Shown here piece after piece: positions 46,947-57,989 of a stretch of DNA of 64,000 bases; within the stretch, counting starts at the first letter, position 1, and every line of letters begins with the position of its first letter. The stretch comes from Chimonanthus salicifolius (taxonomy: Eukaryota > Streptophyta > Magnoliopsida > Laurales > Calycanthaceae): positions 43,036,314 through 43,100,313 of the forward strand of contig CM023536.1 of NCBI GenBank assembly GCA_013350335.1. The letters run 5' to 3'. The notes under the pieces are model-generated. The model did not search any database. It was not told the DNA's origin and was given only the letters and a program-made list of their open reading frames with translations. A program made the translations under genes and the position numbers.

Positions 46947-47498
46947 ATGTCCGTCGAGGCCGTTTCACAAAACCCGGCCCACAAAAAGCCCACCACCCAG
47001 ACAAAAATCCCCGAGACGAGATGGCGTACCATCTCGCAGCAGAGAATCTACGGTCAGAAATTGCTCGACGCCATCAAATCCACGAACAACTCATCTCAGC
47101 CGTCCAAACTCATCTCCCCTTCCCGCGCCATCAAAGAAGCAGCAGATTCCGCCTTGGCTCTGACGGCCAAGGGTCAGAGCCGCTGGAGCCGAGCCCTCCT
47201 CACCCGGCGGTGGCGAAATCGTAAATTGTTGCTAAAGGCAGGGCCAAAGATGAGGCGGCGCACTGGGGCTCCGAGACCCCCGGCTCCCGGCCAGACACCG
47301 AAGAAGGAGAATGATGTTCAGAATCGGCTACGTGTCCTGTCGCGATTGGTCCCTGGGGCTCGGAAGCTGTCCACGCCCACCCTTCTAGAGGAAGCCGCCG
47401 ACTACGTCGCCGCGCTTGAGATGCAAGTAAAGGCTATGCGCGCTCTGGCCGATCTCCTCGCGACTACGTCTATATCTACTCCCTCCGATGAGAGCTGA
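46947..47498 (+). CDS. Atypical bHLH protein, AIF/bHLH147-150-like (183 aa)
   Basis: Intronless gene. The frame is open from 46641, but the ATG at 46947 was chosen because codons before it lie between the TATA box and coding-like sequence, and family proteins begin shortly before the TRWR motif. Residues 25-93 match the N-terminal block of the bHLH147/148/150 and AIF group: TRWRTISQQRIYGQKL, then IKEAADSALALTAKG, then SRWSRALL. The HLH is at about 124-172 (VQNRLRVLSRLVPGARKL, then LLEEAADYVAALEMQVKAM). The basic region lacks the usual His-Glu-Arg pattern, so direct DNA binding is unlikely. Known relatives are nuclear and dimerise with PRE/ATBS1-type HLH proteins to restrain brassinosteroid-driven growth. 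The subgroup is firm; which paralogue is not. The GC-rich coding region stands out from its AT-rich surroundings. Confidence 0.88.
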   Translation: MSVEAVSQNPAHKKPTTQTKIPETRWRTISQQRIYGQKLLDAIKSTNNSSQPSKLISPSRAIKEAADSALALTAKGQSRWSRALLTRRWRNRKLLLKAGPKMRRRTGAPRPPAPGQTPKKENDVQNRLRVLSRLVPGARKLSTPTLLEEAADYVAALEMQVKAMRALADLLATTSISTPSDES

Positions 47499-48309
47499 CG
47501 CTTCTAGTGTGTCCTTTCTTCTTGTTTTTCTCTTATTTACAGTTACAAATTTACATCCATGATGATCTGGGCCTATTGTAAATTCCTGCAATTGTAAATG
47601 TTTTTTTTTTTCCTTTTTTCTTTTTTCTTTTCTTCTTTTTTATTTTGTTTTTGTTTTTCACTCCTATTTAACATAATTTCGCATTTGATTGGTGGATTGA
47701 GTGAGATTCATTTCATTTCATTTATTATTTATTTATTTATTTCTTGTTGAAGTTTCCATTCTGTATGAGTGCTTTGAACTTGATAGAGGAATAAATTTGT
47801 GAGATGTGGATTTGGAAAATAAATCAGCTTTACTATGTATTTTTAGATTAATTCTTGAGCTTGATCTTCTCATAAATTTTTTTATTTATTAACTTTTATT
47901 AAAAACCAATTTAGATGGATGAAAATAGAATTCTATTCCTTGACCTTGTTAGAGAAGCCAGTTAAGTCTTGTAAAATGCACCTGTTTTTCATGTGATTAC
48001 ACTGAGATACTTCAAGGACTATTTGGGATTTCAGTGCGAATTTGCACTATATAAAAATAACAATATAATTGTGAAATTTCTTCGTATGAATGAATTCAAC
48101 AAAAGTTTCTTTAATTTTTCAATTAAATTTTTTCTGTAATATTTATTTATTAATTGTCAATCAATATGTCCAAAATACTTTGTTTTTTGGGATCAATCCA
48201 AAGCCATAAAGTAGTCAAGACTCAAAAGTTGGATGTGAGAATATAGATGGTCAAGATTCAAGAGCCCAAATCATGAAGAGCAGAAAAATATATTAATAAA
48301 ATAGCCAAT
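47499..48309. other. 3' untranslated and intergenic DNA
   Basis: Candidate polyadenylation signals AATAAA occur at 47790-47795 and 47818-47823. A pyrimidine-rich T/C tract spans about 47601-47660. No other gene is seen. Confidence 0.45.
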
Positions 48310-48317
48310 GTTAGATC

Positions 48318-48671
48318 GGCCCTGCCGATCGATTCTCTCTTTTATATTTCGTTTTTTTTAAATATTGATATTATTATTTTTAAATTAAAAAATAAAAAAA
48401 GAAAACTGTTTTTTAAAAAAAAAATTGAAAATGTAAATATGAGTAGATATCGGCAGATATTTTGACCTGAGTCCATCAGTGTTTTGATTATTTTTTTTTA
48501 AATACAAATATAATCATATCGGTCGATATCGAACCGATATGATTCGGCGAGATATCGGCCAATATGATTGATGTACGGCCGATACAATACGTATCGGTCA
48601 TTTTTATTTAGCTCTTAAAAATCAAATGATATCGGCCGATAAGTTTTGTATCGGCCGATATCTGTACCCTG
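48318..48671 (-). mobile_element. hAT-type MITE of the TATCGGCCGATA family (354 bp)
   Basis: Exact 8-bp duplication GTTAGATC (48310-48317 and 48672-48679). The right end reads GATATCTGTACCCTG, whose complement CAGGGTACAGATATC parallels the start of the copy at 60303 (CAGGGGTATAGATATC). The left end (GGCCCTGCCGAT) is shortened. Many ATATCGGCCGATA-type words occur inside. It lies in the opposite orientation to the copy at 60303. Confidence 0.82.
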
Positions 48672-48679
48672 GTTAGATC

Positions 48680-50469
48680 TAAAAATAAAAATAAAAATAA
48701 AATAAAAAATTTACAAAAGATAAAAATAAAGAAGCCTAAAATTGAAAATAAAATATTGGTTAGGCAATGAGGATTCAATAATATTTTTATACAAATTTAT
48801 ATAAAATTATATTAAAATATTTTTTGATCCGAGTCTTATATTTTTTGTCATTTGACCTAACTTGATCCAGAGAAGACCTTGAGTTTTTGAAACTTGAAAC
48901 CCATCAAATCTTTAACCAGATGATCTTAGGTTGGGTCCATATGGATCGGATTTTTATCAATTCGATTTGTACCCTATTTTTAGATTATTAATGAGTATAC
49001 TTAACTTTTAGTGTAAAGAATTAAAGACGACAATTCGAGATATTTTCTTTTTAATAAATTCTAAGGGTTGGCTTTTCAGTCAAAAAATGGGATTTTGAGT
49101 TTGATTCAGTTCAATTCTAATGGATCACTCTTTGTAGTTATGAATTTGGTGTACATAGTATTGAGAAGACTGCACATGCGTCAGCCTTCAAGTATTACTC
49201 AGATTAACAAAAGGTTTGTTGTCCCAATGCAGGCAACGTAATCAGATTCGGACGGTGTATTGAGCCGTCAAAATAAAAAATTGGATTAAATAAAATTCAA
49301 CCGAGTTCAATCACAGCCAAACTTGTGCAATTAATATAGATATTATAAATAATAATAAATTACTAATTAAGATTTAATTGATGAGTTGAAATAAAATCTT
49401 AAATCAAAGATTATTTTTTAATATGAATAAACAAAAATACCTTAATTAAATCAAACACACCATTGATTAAAATTTCAAATTTTAATCTCTTTAAATAATT
49501 TTAGTCTCTAAATTTTTGTGTCATTAAAATTATATGAAATTTATAAAATTAATTTAACTAAAAATATTTATACTAATTTTTGGACCAACTCAAAACTCTA
49601 TATTAATAAAGTAACTAAATTTTTTGTCACTTTAAATTATTTATAAACTCATATAGCTACAAAGCATTATGCAAATGTTGAAATATAGTATAATTTTTTT
49701 TTTTAATTTTTAAAATTGGCTATGGAAGTTTTCTTAACATTTTTATTAATGGTTTTTTTGCGGTTTTTGATCTTAGATGGTTTCTTCATCGAATCAGGTC
49801 AGAAAGAGGATGGTCGCGGTCGAACCAGAGTCCGATTTTGATTACATTGAATACATGTAAGACGATTGGACACCTTGATCGTATAAAAAGTGGGAAAGAA
49901 TTGAATGACTTTTAAAAACTTACTGAATATATGAAATGATAAATTGACAATTAAAAATTGTCTTATAGCCGAGGATAGAATATTTTTTTTTTTTGGAAGT
50001 TGAAATCTACAAAATAAAAAGTTAAAAAAGAAAAAAGAAAAAGAAAAAAAATGGACCCCATAAGTCAAGTCGTTGTGTAGATGATGACATTAAATTATCA
50101 CATTAAAAAAACAACGTGTCATTGTGTGGGACTGCTGAAATCATCGAATCCATGTGAAGACATTGCAATATTTGGCTCCTCTGTCACTCAAAAGAATGAA
50201 TCAGGCACCACAATCACATGAATGTTCCCATGTGTCTCAACATCTACACACACCATTCAATATTAATTGATGCCTTTGGTTTGTCGGGTCAAATCCAATT
50301 TTTCATTCGTCATAAAAATTATATTTATATTTCAATTTAATAGATTATTTTTATCACATGACCTTTTTTTTAATCTCATCTATGTTTTAGATTAGTTTTA
50401 CAAGCTGTTTCATCCAAGTGAATATGATTACACTTGCATCTAATTTTTTATTTTTTTTAAATTTATGTG
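48680..50469. other. Intergenic with one SINE-like repeat
   Basis: 49060-49210 is a diverged family-2 SINE-like repeat (TTTTGAGTTTGATTCAG, then GAGAAGACTGCACATGCGTC). The rest is AT-rich with no gene. Confidence 0.45.
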
Positions 50470-50613
50470 TAGAAAACCTCATACACAGTCTTACTAAAAC
50501 TCTAACAGGTGTACCTCTGACTCTATGAGACAAATCAAGATGAATCCACAGGAATTCAAATATAACACCTTCCACTTCATGAGATGAGAGATTACCGATC
50601 AAACTAACCCAGA
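50470..50613 (-). repeat. SINE, family 1
   Basis: On the minus strand, GGGTTAGTTTGATCGGTAAT (box A), CTCATGAAGTGGAAGG, then ATATTTGAATTCCTG (box B position). The layout is the same as at 13610, with a diverged body. Confidence 0.6.
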
Positions 50614-51350
50614 GATAGAATTTGAATTTTGAACTATGATAAGATCCCTTATCAGTACAACTATTTAATTTTTTCATGTGTCTACAGAGCTCATTCCCAC
50701 TTATGCTAAAATTGAGAGGAAGGAAGAATTGGAATTAAATCATAAATCTTGCCAAGACATTCATGCTAAATATCTAAATGGTTTTGCTGGCAAATCTTGT
50801 TTCTCTAAGAAGAAAGAGGATTTGGGTCATGTCTAAATAGAAAATGTTTTGTGACTGGCTAAATGTCTAGCCATCTTTAGCCCTAAAAACAGTCCATCCC
50901 GGATTCTAGCCACATTGGTCTTATTTGGAGTAAGGTTTAACATTAAAATTTTGGGTTTTCAGCATTCTGTTATATTTGGTATATATTAATTGATTTTTCA
51001 ATTTTGATATATTTTTTTAAATTTTGTTCAATTTCTGTTGACATTTTCCACAATTCTGAATTTCAGTCCATATTTCTCTAAAACTCAGATATGTACGACA
51101 AAAACAATTTTCGATACCAAATTGTGGCCATAAATTTAAATCGAAAGATTTGTAGCGGGTGTGATTGGGTTTATTAGGCTTGGGCTTCTAATTGAGCTTG
51201 AATGGGCTTTTTTAATCTGGTCCATCCAAAGTATAGGTTTCTCCAGGTCCGGCCTTGAAGCATTGGCAGCCCTGCTAATGACTGGACTGGGCCTTAAACT
51301 TCAGGCTGCATATAGAAAGACTGGAGTTGTGCGTCCAAGAGTGAAAAACT
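50614..51350. other. Intergenic, no gene seen
   Basis: No recognised domain or bounded repeat. Confidence 0.4.
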
Positions 51351-51482
51351 AGGGCTTTATTGGGTGAACTATCATATAAGTGGACCTATATCAAAGTCAA
51401 GTTCTTCCACTCCACTAGGGCTTTATTGGGTGAACTCTCATATAAGTGGACCTATATCAAAGTCAAGTTCCTCCACTCCATT
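51351..51482 (+). repeat. Tandem duplication, 2 x 66 bp
   Basis: The unit AGGGCTTTATTGGGTGAACT... at 51351-51416 is repeated at 51417-51482 with about three differences. Confidence 0.9.
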
Positions 51483-51824
51483 ATACTCTATTCTTAATAT
51501 CTTTGAAACCAAATAGACCCCTATAATAATTAGAGCTGATAATATGCCCAACCCCATTGAAGCCCACCATGTTTCAAATGAGCTTGATCAAACGCCTTAA
51601 AAGTTTGGCCCAACATTTCTTAAATTTTTTAAAGAATCCTGAAGATTAATAACATAGAAATAATTGAAAACCCATTTCTCCAAATTCTAACACTATATCC
51701 AACTCCAAGTGCTCTTCGTGACGTGTTGTAAAGTTGAAAATTTCAATATTAATAAAATATGCCAAAATTATGAAAAGAATGTTCAAAAGGACTCATGTAT
51801 AGGTAATACCTTCCGAACAACACA

Positions 51825-51980
51825 AAATTGTTCTTAGTTCGATTTCACATTTTGTTAATTAAAGGTAGAAAAATTGAATCACGCTCTTACCTCTAGTTTT
51901 ATTCGGTGTGTGTGGATAGGGAAGTTTTCACATGCCCATGGACTTAATCAAGTGCTCTAAAAAGCCTGATACCTTGGACT
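51825..51980 (+). repeat. SINE-like repeat, family 2
   Basis: GTTCGATTTCACATT (box-B-like), then GTGTGTGTGGATAGGGAAGT, CACATGCCCATGGACTTAAT, CAAGTGC and an A-rich tail. Confidence 0.65.
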
Positions 51981-52995
51981 AAAAAAAAATTGAATCCGCT
52001 CAAATTTTACCTTAGAATAGGCTTTTATTATTAAGCCCAATAGATTACCTATCAACTCTAAATATGTTTTGATTATACCTATCGAATTGAACAATATTTT
52101 TATTATATACTTTTCTCTTTTCTTTCAAGATAATATGGGATTAACAAAATGGTAATCTTTTTTGAGAAAAAAATGGTAAGAATCAATTCCTCATTGATAT
52201 TAACCTTTGGTTACCATTTGAATGAAGGGAATAATCCATTTCCAACATTGGAAGCAAATGTAGCTTTTATATATATATAAAAGCATTGAATTGGCAGAAG
52301 AAAACAAGCAGTGAGTCACAGACTTGGAAGGGTGGCAATGGTGGCAAGTATTTGAATGCTCCAAACTTGGTGGACATTATTATTAATTAGTAGAAGTCTG
52401 CACGTGCAGTGGAGAAAGGGAGAGAGGTGGTGGGTCACTCTACAATTTTGTCCATATATATAATTTCACCGACCGACTTAATGTCAAGTTCAATTCCAAT
52501 CAACATGACCTAGCTTGATTTTGGCAGAATTCGTCTTAGGAATTCGCCAGGTGAAAATCTGATTCCTTTTGAAAAGTTTTACTCTTACTCAATACACATT
52601 AGAAAGGGGTGAAATCGAGTCAATGGTATCTTATAGTTTCTCCAAGCCCAGTTACATTACTAACTGACTCTTCAGATGAGGCCCAAATCTTGATACTGAG
52701 ATGAATTTTCAGCATTATTCAACCACTTCAAAAATCTCTAATGAAGGGTAGGATTCATTTTAATTCTATATTAAAGAAAGTAGAATCCTACAAGATTTGG
52801 CTGAAATTGTGAAGCGCTTGAGAGAACCTGAACTCAAAGAAAAGTGTAAGAGGATACTCGGATCTTGGTTGACTAGAACAATCAATTGATCACTCACCAC
52901 GTTTGTACGAGCAAAAAGAGTTTCAATTGGATGAACTAAAATCCCAAATTTCTCACCAGAAAAAATAAAATAAGGTGAAACGCTCAAGGATGTTA
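51981..52995. other. Intergenic, no gene seen
   Basis: A TA microsatellite lies near 52270-52281. No gene is seen. Confidence 0.4.
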
Positions 52996-53426
52996 AAGAT
53001 AGAGTGCCCATGTATTTATAAATCCCAAGATCTAAAAGTTTACAGGCAATGTGGGATATGCTAACACTCCCCTCGCGCCAAGGGTAGAGACACTCAGTTG
53101 TCTCCCTCCATGCAAAGCTGGAGATATGAACCCAACCCATCCTGTGGTACCTAGCTCTGATAACATGATAAAACACATGCATAGAACTTATCCCTAAAAA
53201 CTGGCTTAAAAGGCGAGAGTGCCTATGCATTTATAAATCCCATAATTCATAAACCCACATGAGATGTGGGACATGCTAACATTCACCCTCAGTGCCAGGG
53301 CTGAGTGTACCTTGCTCTGATACCATGTAAAATACATGAATAGAACTCATCTTTAAAAACCAGCTTTAAAGGAGAGAGAGTACCCATGTGCTTATGAACT
53401 CCAAGACCCAAAGGTTCACCGGCGAT
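52996..53426 (-). mobile_element. TRIM element with three LTR copies in tandem
   Basis: On the minus strand the LTR starts TGTTAGCATGTCCCACATC. LTR copies lie at about 52996-53066 (partial), 53166-53281 (116 bp, complete) and 53326-53426 (cut by a TA repeat). Between the first two, the 99-bp interior carries a mutated primer site (TGTTATCAGAGC) next to the 53166 LTR. Between the last two, only 44 bp remain, with an intact TGGTATCAGAGC next to the LTR at 53326. There is no coding capacity. LTR-interior-LTR-interior-LTR arrays arise by recombination between TRIM copies. Confidence 0.82.
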
Positions 53427-54299
53427 TATATATATATATATAATGAGTTCCTTTCAATTTTTCCTATTTTAGAGCTATTTTAAAATTATCTCTAAGGCGG
53501 TCATTTTTAACTCTATCTTTTAGTATTATACCACTCATCTAACGTAACAGATGCATCTCCACCATCCTAACATTGAGTTCAATTGTTTTTTCTCTCCTTA
53601 ATTTTTATATCATTATTTGATATATTTTAGAATTAACTTTTTAAAATGATTACGATTTCGTAGTGAAGACTTGTTTTTATGAATGTCTCTTTGCTTGAAG
53701 GATCACAATACAATGTATATAAGTGACTTGTGACACGATTTAACCTGATCCAAATTTGTTGGCCTGAATTAAAAATGAGTTGGGTTATGAGTAGGCTGGA
53801 AAAGGCCAAAACACGATTTGAATTGAAAAATGGTGACCCAAATTAAATATGGATGGATTAAGATTTGACTCTTTAAGCCAACCTGCTCACTTAGATTTCA
53901 CCCTAGGCCCATCATGACTAGCCATAGATTATATTATAAGTGATAAGAGCCTCACACAATTGATAATCATTCATTAGGTTGTAAGTTTGAGTCCCATTAC
54001 TGTCAGAAGGGGACTTGGTTATAGGAAAAATTGTCCAGTGCTAAGTGTCACCTCCATAGATACGTTTAATAAATAGCTCCAACGATAAAGACAAAGATAT
54101 GAAAGAAGAAGATGATGATAATGTCGGTTTTTTTTTTTTTTAAATATAGAAGGATCACTTCTACTGGCTGAATTATATTTCAACCTATCTTGGTTTGTTT
54201 GTACATTCAGCCATTGCATTGATGGGACATTATTTTTTTGAATTTATGTGGGAACTAAAGGAAACTAAGTATAAAATTTTTACAATTAATAGTCATTGT
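53427..54299. other. Intergenic, one tRNA-like repeat fragment
   Basis: A TA repeat is at about 53427-53443. 53935-54035 has GTAAGTTTGAGTCCCATTA, a box-B-like SINE fragment. No gene is seen. Confidence 0.4.
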
Positions 54300-54395
54300 C
54301 TTTAAGGTACACCAGGTTAGGTAATGGGAATTCAAATTTGGCATCTCCTGCTTCCTAAAGCGAGAGGTTAACCAATTAAACTATACCATTACTTT
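54300..54395 (-). repeat. tRNA-like SINE fragment
   Basis: The minus strand reads TATAGTTTAATTGGTTAACC (box A), CTCTCGCTTTAGGAAGCAGG, then CCAAATTTGAATTCCC (box B). Confidence 0.6.
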
Positions 54396-54854
54396 ACGTA
54401 CAATATAAATTTGAATTAATTTCATGGTCATAACATTGAGTCAAGAATAAATATTTCATTTGATGTGACTATGAAAGAAAAAAATTAAGAGAAAGGAAAA
54501 AAGTGCTCATCAAGTCAAAATGTGGCTATGAAAGAAAAAATTTGAAGGGGATGACAATACAGTGATTTGACCTAATTTTGAACATTTTATGCAGACTGTC
54601 AATCTAACATGGCCAAGTGAGTGTCACAATCATTTCATTTGATGACCCTTTTTAAGTTAAATCATATTTAATTAGACCAAATATTATGTAGATTGAATTA
54701 TGTTGACTCAATTAAATTTTGAATTAAACAAAATCACAGAGTTTGTCAAATTTATTAAAAAAATTAGAAAGAATAAATTGATTTTTGAGCTGAGTTGTAA
54801 GTCTAGAGGCTTTAAAACCTTGACTTAGTTAACAAGTGCTTCATTAATTTAATT
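54396..54854. other. Intergenic, no gene seen
   Basis: A short local duplication of GTGGCTATGAAAGAAAAAA-type sequence is seen near 54465 and 54522. Nothing else was found. Confidence 0.4.
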
Positions 54855-55035
54855 TATTCGGAAAGGTAGTTAGCCTGAAGTCAAGAATCTACCTTGAAGT
54901 GTGGGTCTTTTGTTTGATTCATGTTCAACTTTAAAAAACTATTCTACATTGAATTTATCCAATATGTGTCTTGAAATTTACAGATGCCTCAAAAATTAAT
55001 TGGGTGAAATGCATGAACTCTTTAATTTAAAAGAA
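54855..55035 (+). repeat. SINE-like repeat, family 2, diverged
   Basis: CTTTTGTTTGATTCATGTTC (box-B-like), then AATATGTGTCTTGAAATTTA, CAGATGCCTCAAAAATTAAT, and TGGGTGAA followed by an A-rich end. Confidence 0.5.
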
Positions 55036-55566
55036 AAAATACTCGATTAATTGAGGTCCAATTTCAGCCTGACAGCACCTACTCTTTGGAAGCACAGATT
55101 GGAGCCACGGTCTCCATTTAAAGACCTAATTGTTGGGTTTTGAAGGATGTAACCAATTTCAGATTATTGTACACATCAATAAAGTGTTGCTTTCCATACT
55201 TTGTGACTTGCCAACATTTGTCTCTTTCTCTGTCCTCTCATCAAAACAAGAAAAATAAAAACCCTAACTGCATTTGAATTGATAATTCGGCATGAAAAAA
55301 ATAAAATAAAATTATCATCCTTCATATTTTGCAATCACTACAAACCATATCAGAACAACAAATCATACTTACCTTTTTTTTAATGGAAGGAAACATGCAA
55401 ACAAAACCCAATACATTAAAAATGTTGCTAAACGAAATCATTACTTACCAATCAATTTCTCTTCTCTTCTCATTCTTCCATGGATAATCTTAGAGAGAGA
55501 GAGAGAGAGGAGGGAATGGAATTGGGTTTACAAAAAAAAAATGGAAAAAGAAAGAGAAAATATTCA
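55036..55566. other. Intergenic, 3' side of the PAR-like gene
   Basis: A GA microsatellite is at about 55492-55510. No gene is seen. Confidence 0.45.
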
Positions 55567-55995
55567 TTACCCTCCTACCTTGGTTTTCTCCTTCTCCAAG
55601 GCATGGAAAAGAGTTGCAAGAACTTTCATGGCATTCACTTGCTCTTGCAAAGACAAAATGTAGTAAGCTGTTTCTTCAAACAACCGCTCAGGGTCGAGAG
55701 AATCCGCTCCGGGGACAAGCCTTTGCAATGCCTTGATCCTCTTCTGAACTCTCACGTTCTCATCATCACTCTCACCATCCAAATTCTTCACAGTGTCCAT
55801 CAAATCCTTCTTGCAGCAGCAGTAACCATTCTTTCTCTTTCTTTGGATTCTTGTAGTGGGGGCACTCATTCCTCTGACTTCCCTACCTCCTTGAAGAATT
55901 GTTGTAAAGGATGTAAGAGATGGGAAGAGAGTGAACAGCGAAGGAGATGTTGGTCTTGTGGGGATGGGTTTTCGTTTGTCTTCTTTAGTGTCCAT
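55567..55995 (-). CDS. Atypical HLH protein, PAR1/PAR2-like (142 aa)
   Basis: Intronless gene on the minus strand. The first ATG of the frame is at 55995. A second Met at residue 43 is also possible and would give about 100 aa, close to the short length typical of this family. The HLH is at about 83-127: VQKRIKALQRLVPGADSL, then LFEETAYYILSLQEQVNAMK. The protein ends KVGG, resembling the PAR1/PAR2 C-terminus. Upstream of the HLH are a basic patch (RIQRKRK, residues 49-55), a CCC run at 59-61 and an acidic stretch (DGESDDEN). A DNA-contacting basic region is lacking. Relatives in Arabidopsis are nuclear, shade-induced and block growth-promoting bHLH factors by forming non-DNA-binding dimers. 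The minus-strand leader just upstream is CT-rich (about 56033-55990), a common plant core-promoter or leader feature. The family call is strong, the exact orthologue is not. Confidence 0.88.
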   Translation of the reverse strand: MDTKEDKRKPIPTRPTSPSLFTLFPSLTSFTTILQGGREVRGMSAPTTRIQRKRKNGYCCCKKDLMDTVKNLDGESDDENVRVQKRIKALQRLVPGADSLDPERLFEETAYYILSLQEQVNAMKVLATLFHALEKEKTKVGG

Positions 55996-56269
55996 GGATG
56001 GTAAGAGAGAGAGGAATAAAGAGGGAGGGAGGAAATGTGGGTTAACTTCTTGTTGAAAATTGGAAAAATATGAATGCCAACGAAGCTGGGATCCACTAGT
56101 TTCGGTCTACAAATCAGTGTTTTTTTTTTTTTTTGGCTTTTCATGGCTTCGCTTGGCTCTCTTGCTCATATCAAAAGACACATGATGCGTGCTGTAATTT
56201 AAATTAAACTCCAATAGATCTAAAAATTATAACTGAGGTCAGATTATTATTTTATTTTACTAAAATGTT
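55996..56269. promoter_or_regulatory. Probable promoter and leader of the PAR-like gene
   Basis: On the minus strand a pyrimidine-rich stretch (CCTCCCTCCCTCTTTATTCC) precedes the ATG. I found no convincing TATA box or G-box. A T run lies at 56119-56134 on the plus strand. Confidence 0.4.
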
Positions 56270-56406
56270 CTGGACTATCAGAACACTCGATTAATCTTTA
56301 GGATAGGTGTAAGTTTCTCTATCTATCCACATCAGATAACTCTAGGAGAGTGACCCTTTAGGATAGAGTGTAAATTGAACTCAGGACTTCCACTTCTAAA
56401 GACAGA
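56270..56406 (-). repeat. SINE-like repeat, family 2, split by a solo LTR
   Basis: The reverse complement reads AAGTCCTGAGTTCAATTT, then GTGGATAGATAGAGAAACTT and ACACCTATCCTAAAGATTAA, then TCGAGTG. Its head is interrupted at 56407 by the LTR insertion. Confidence 0.6.
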
Positions 56407-56769
56407 TGTTACGGAACAAATCAAACAAATCACAGATCAATCACACAAACACAGAGATTTACGTGGTTCCGACAAAAACATGTCCTAGTCCACAGAACGT
56501 CATGCACGATTTCATTATGAAGAAAACACGAGACAATTGATTACAAGGATTGTCCAACCCTTTTCCTATGTATCCCTTCACAGTCTCTCATTTTCTCTCT
56601 GTTTTCTTTAATCTCTCACACCGAGAGGAAAATAAAGAATTTAGAAAACACAAGGGAGAAAAAAACCCTTATATACTGGACATTAAAATTTTAAAACACA
56701 GACTGAGCCCTCTAGGTCTCACCTAAACATACCTTGACCCAATAAAGACCTTTTAAGCCAAATTCAACG
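56407..56769 (-). mobile_element. Solo copia-type LTR (363 bp)
   Basis: On the minus strand it runs from CGTTGAATTTGG (original TG apparently changed to CG) to CCGTAACA. An exact 5-bp duplication, ACAGA on the plus strand, flanks it (56402-56406 and 56770-56774). A TATA box (TATATAAGGG on the minus strand) lies at about 56676-56667. The word GATTTACGTGG, shared with the LTR at 4443, supports a copia assignment. No primer site or interior is present. Confidence 0.75.
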
Positions 56770-56774
56770 ACAGA

Positions 56775-57989
56775 TTCTTGATCCTCACTCCAACTCCTTT
56801 GGATTTGAGATCAGGTTATGTTGAGATTATACCTTTGGCCCTTACCGTCTCAATTAAATTTTAAATTAAAAATAAAAGAAAATTCTTGATGATGTTGCAA
56901 GAGCATTAAATTATATTATTTTATACAAATTTAGAGATCAATTGGGAGATCGTAACTAGTAGAAACAATTATCATACAACTAATTAGTGATTTATGAAAA
57001 AACATGTGTTTTAGAAATCGTCAGCTTAATGACATTTGCTTTTCGATTCAAATCCTTTATTTTCTATATTTTTATATTCTCCATTGACAACATCTTGCGT
57101 ACAATTTATATTCTAATTTTAAATAGTTTATATATTATCAATATTTTGACGAAAAATTTGTTGAACATTAAGACATTTACAACTCTTTTTTACCTTGCAA
57201 AGGTATTACCGCATGAATTTCATCTACCCACTAAAAAGTAAAAAAAAAAAAACAAAAATTTAAAATTTAAAATTTAAAATGTAGATGAAAGTGAAAAATG
57301 AAGCCAAGCCAAAATCATTGCAGAAGAAGACAAGCCAAAGACGAAAGAAAGAATAGTACTGAGTGGTAGTAGTCCAGTGTCATGCAATGGGCCACAGGGA
57401 CCAACAGAAAGCACATGCACTCACATGATTTCTTTTACTTACTTCTCTGCATGTGCCTTTCTTCACCACTCACCACGTGTAGGTTTTTAAGTGGTCCATC
57501 TAAGAAAGTGCACCTCGTGGTTTAAAGCTAGCCGTCCACCTGGCGATGTTGGAGCTATCCAGATTACAAAACCGGCCCGGAGGCAGACCGCGCCACGCTT
57601 ATGGCGATGCTGTTGGCCGTTTCGGGCTTCTCTAGTCTCTACTCCACTCTCATTTTCTATCTTTCACATCACCCAAAAGATTTAAATGTACTTTTTTATT
57701 ATTTAAATAATAAAAAATAAGTGAAATATCTTTCGTTAAAAAACACAATGTATTTATCACTTCTTTATTTATTATTTTTTATATTTATTCAAACTGAATA
57801 CTCATGACTCATTTAGAAAAGAAAAATATTAGATATAGTAAACTTTATAGTAATAATATCAAGTCTCTTATCTTGATTGGTCTACGGGATTATTTGATTC
57901 TGCTCTATAAGAGAAAAGTGTCTCTCTACACGATCTGGTATAATATTATCGATACTCTATTTCAGGAGATTGAGATTACTTCCAATTGA
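56775..57989. other. Intergenic, no gene recognised
   Basis: A locally GC-rich patch at about 57520-57630 (GGCCCGGAGGCAGACCGCGC) stands out but has no recognisable domain. The region around 57260-57280 repeats AAAATTT. Confidence 0.4.

Noticed and set aside
57491..57685. GC-rich patch as a small gene
   Set aside because: No domain, no clear start context and no flanking gene signals were seen.
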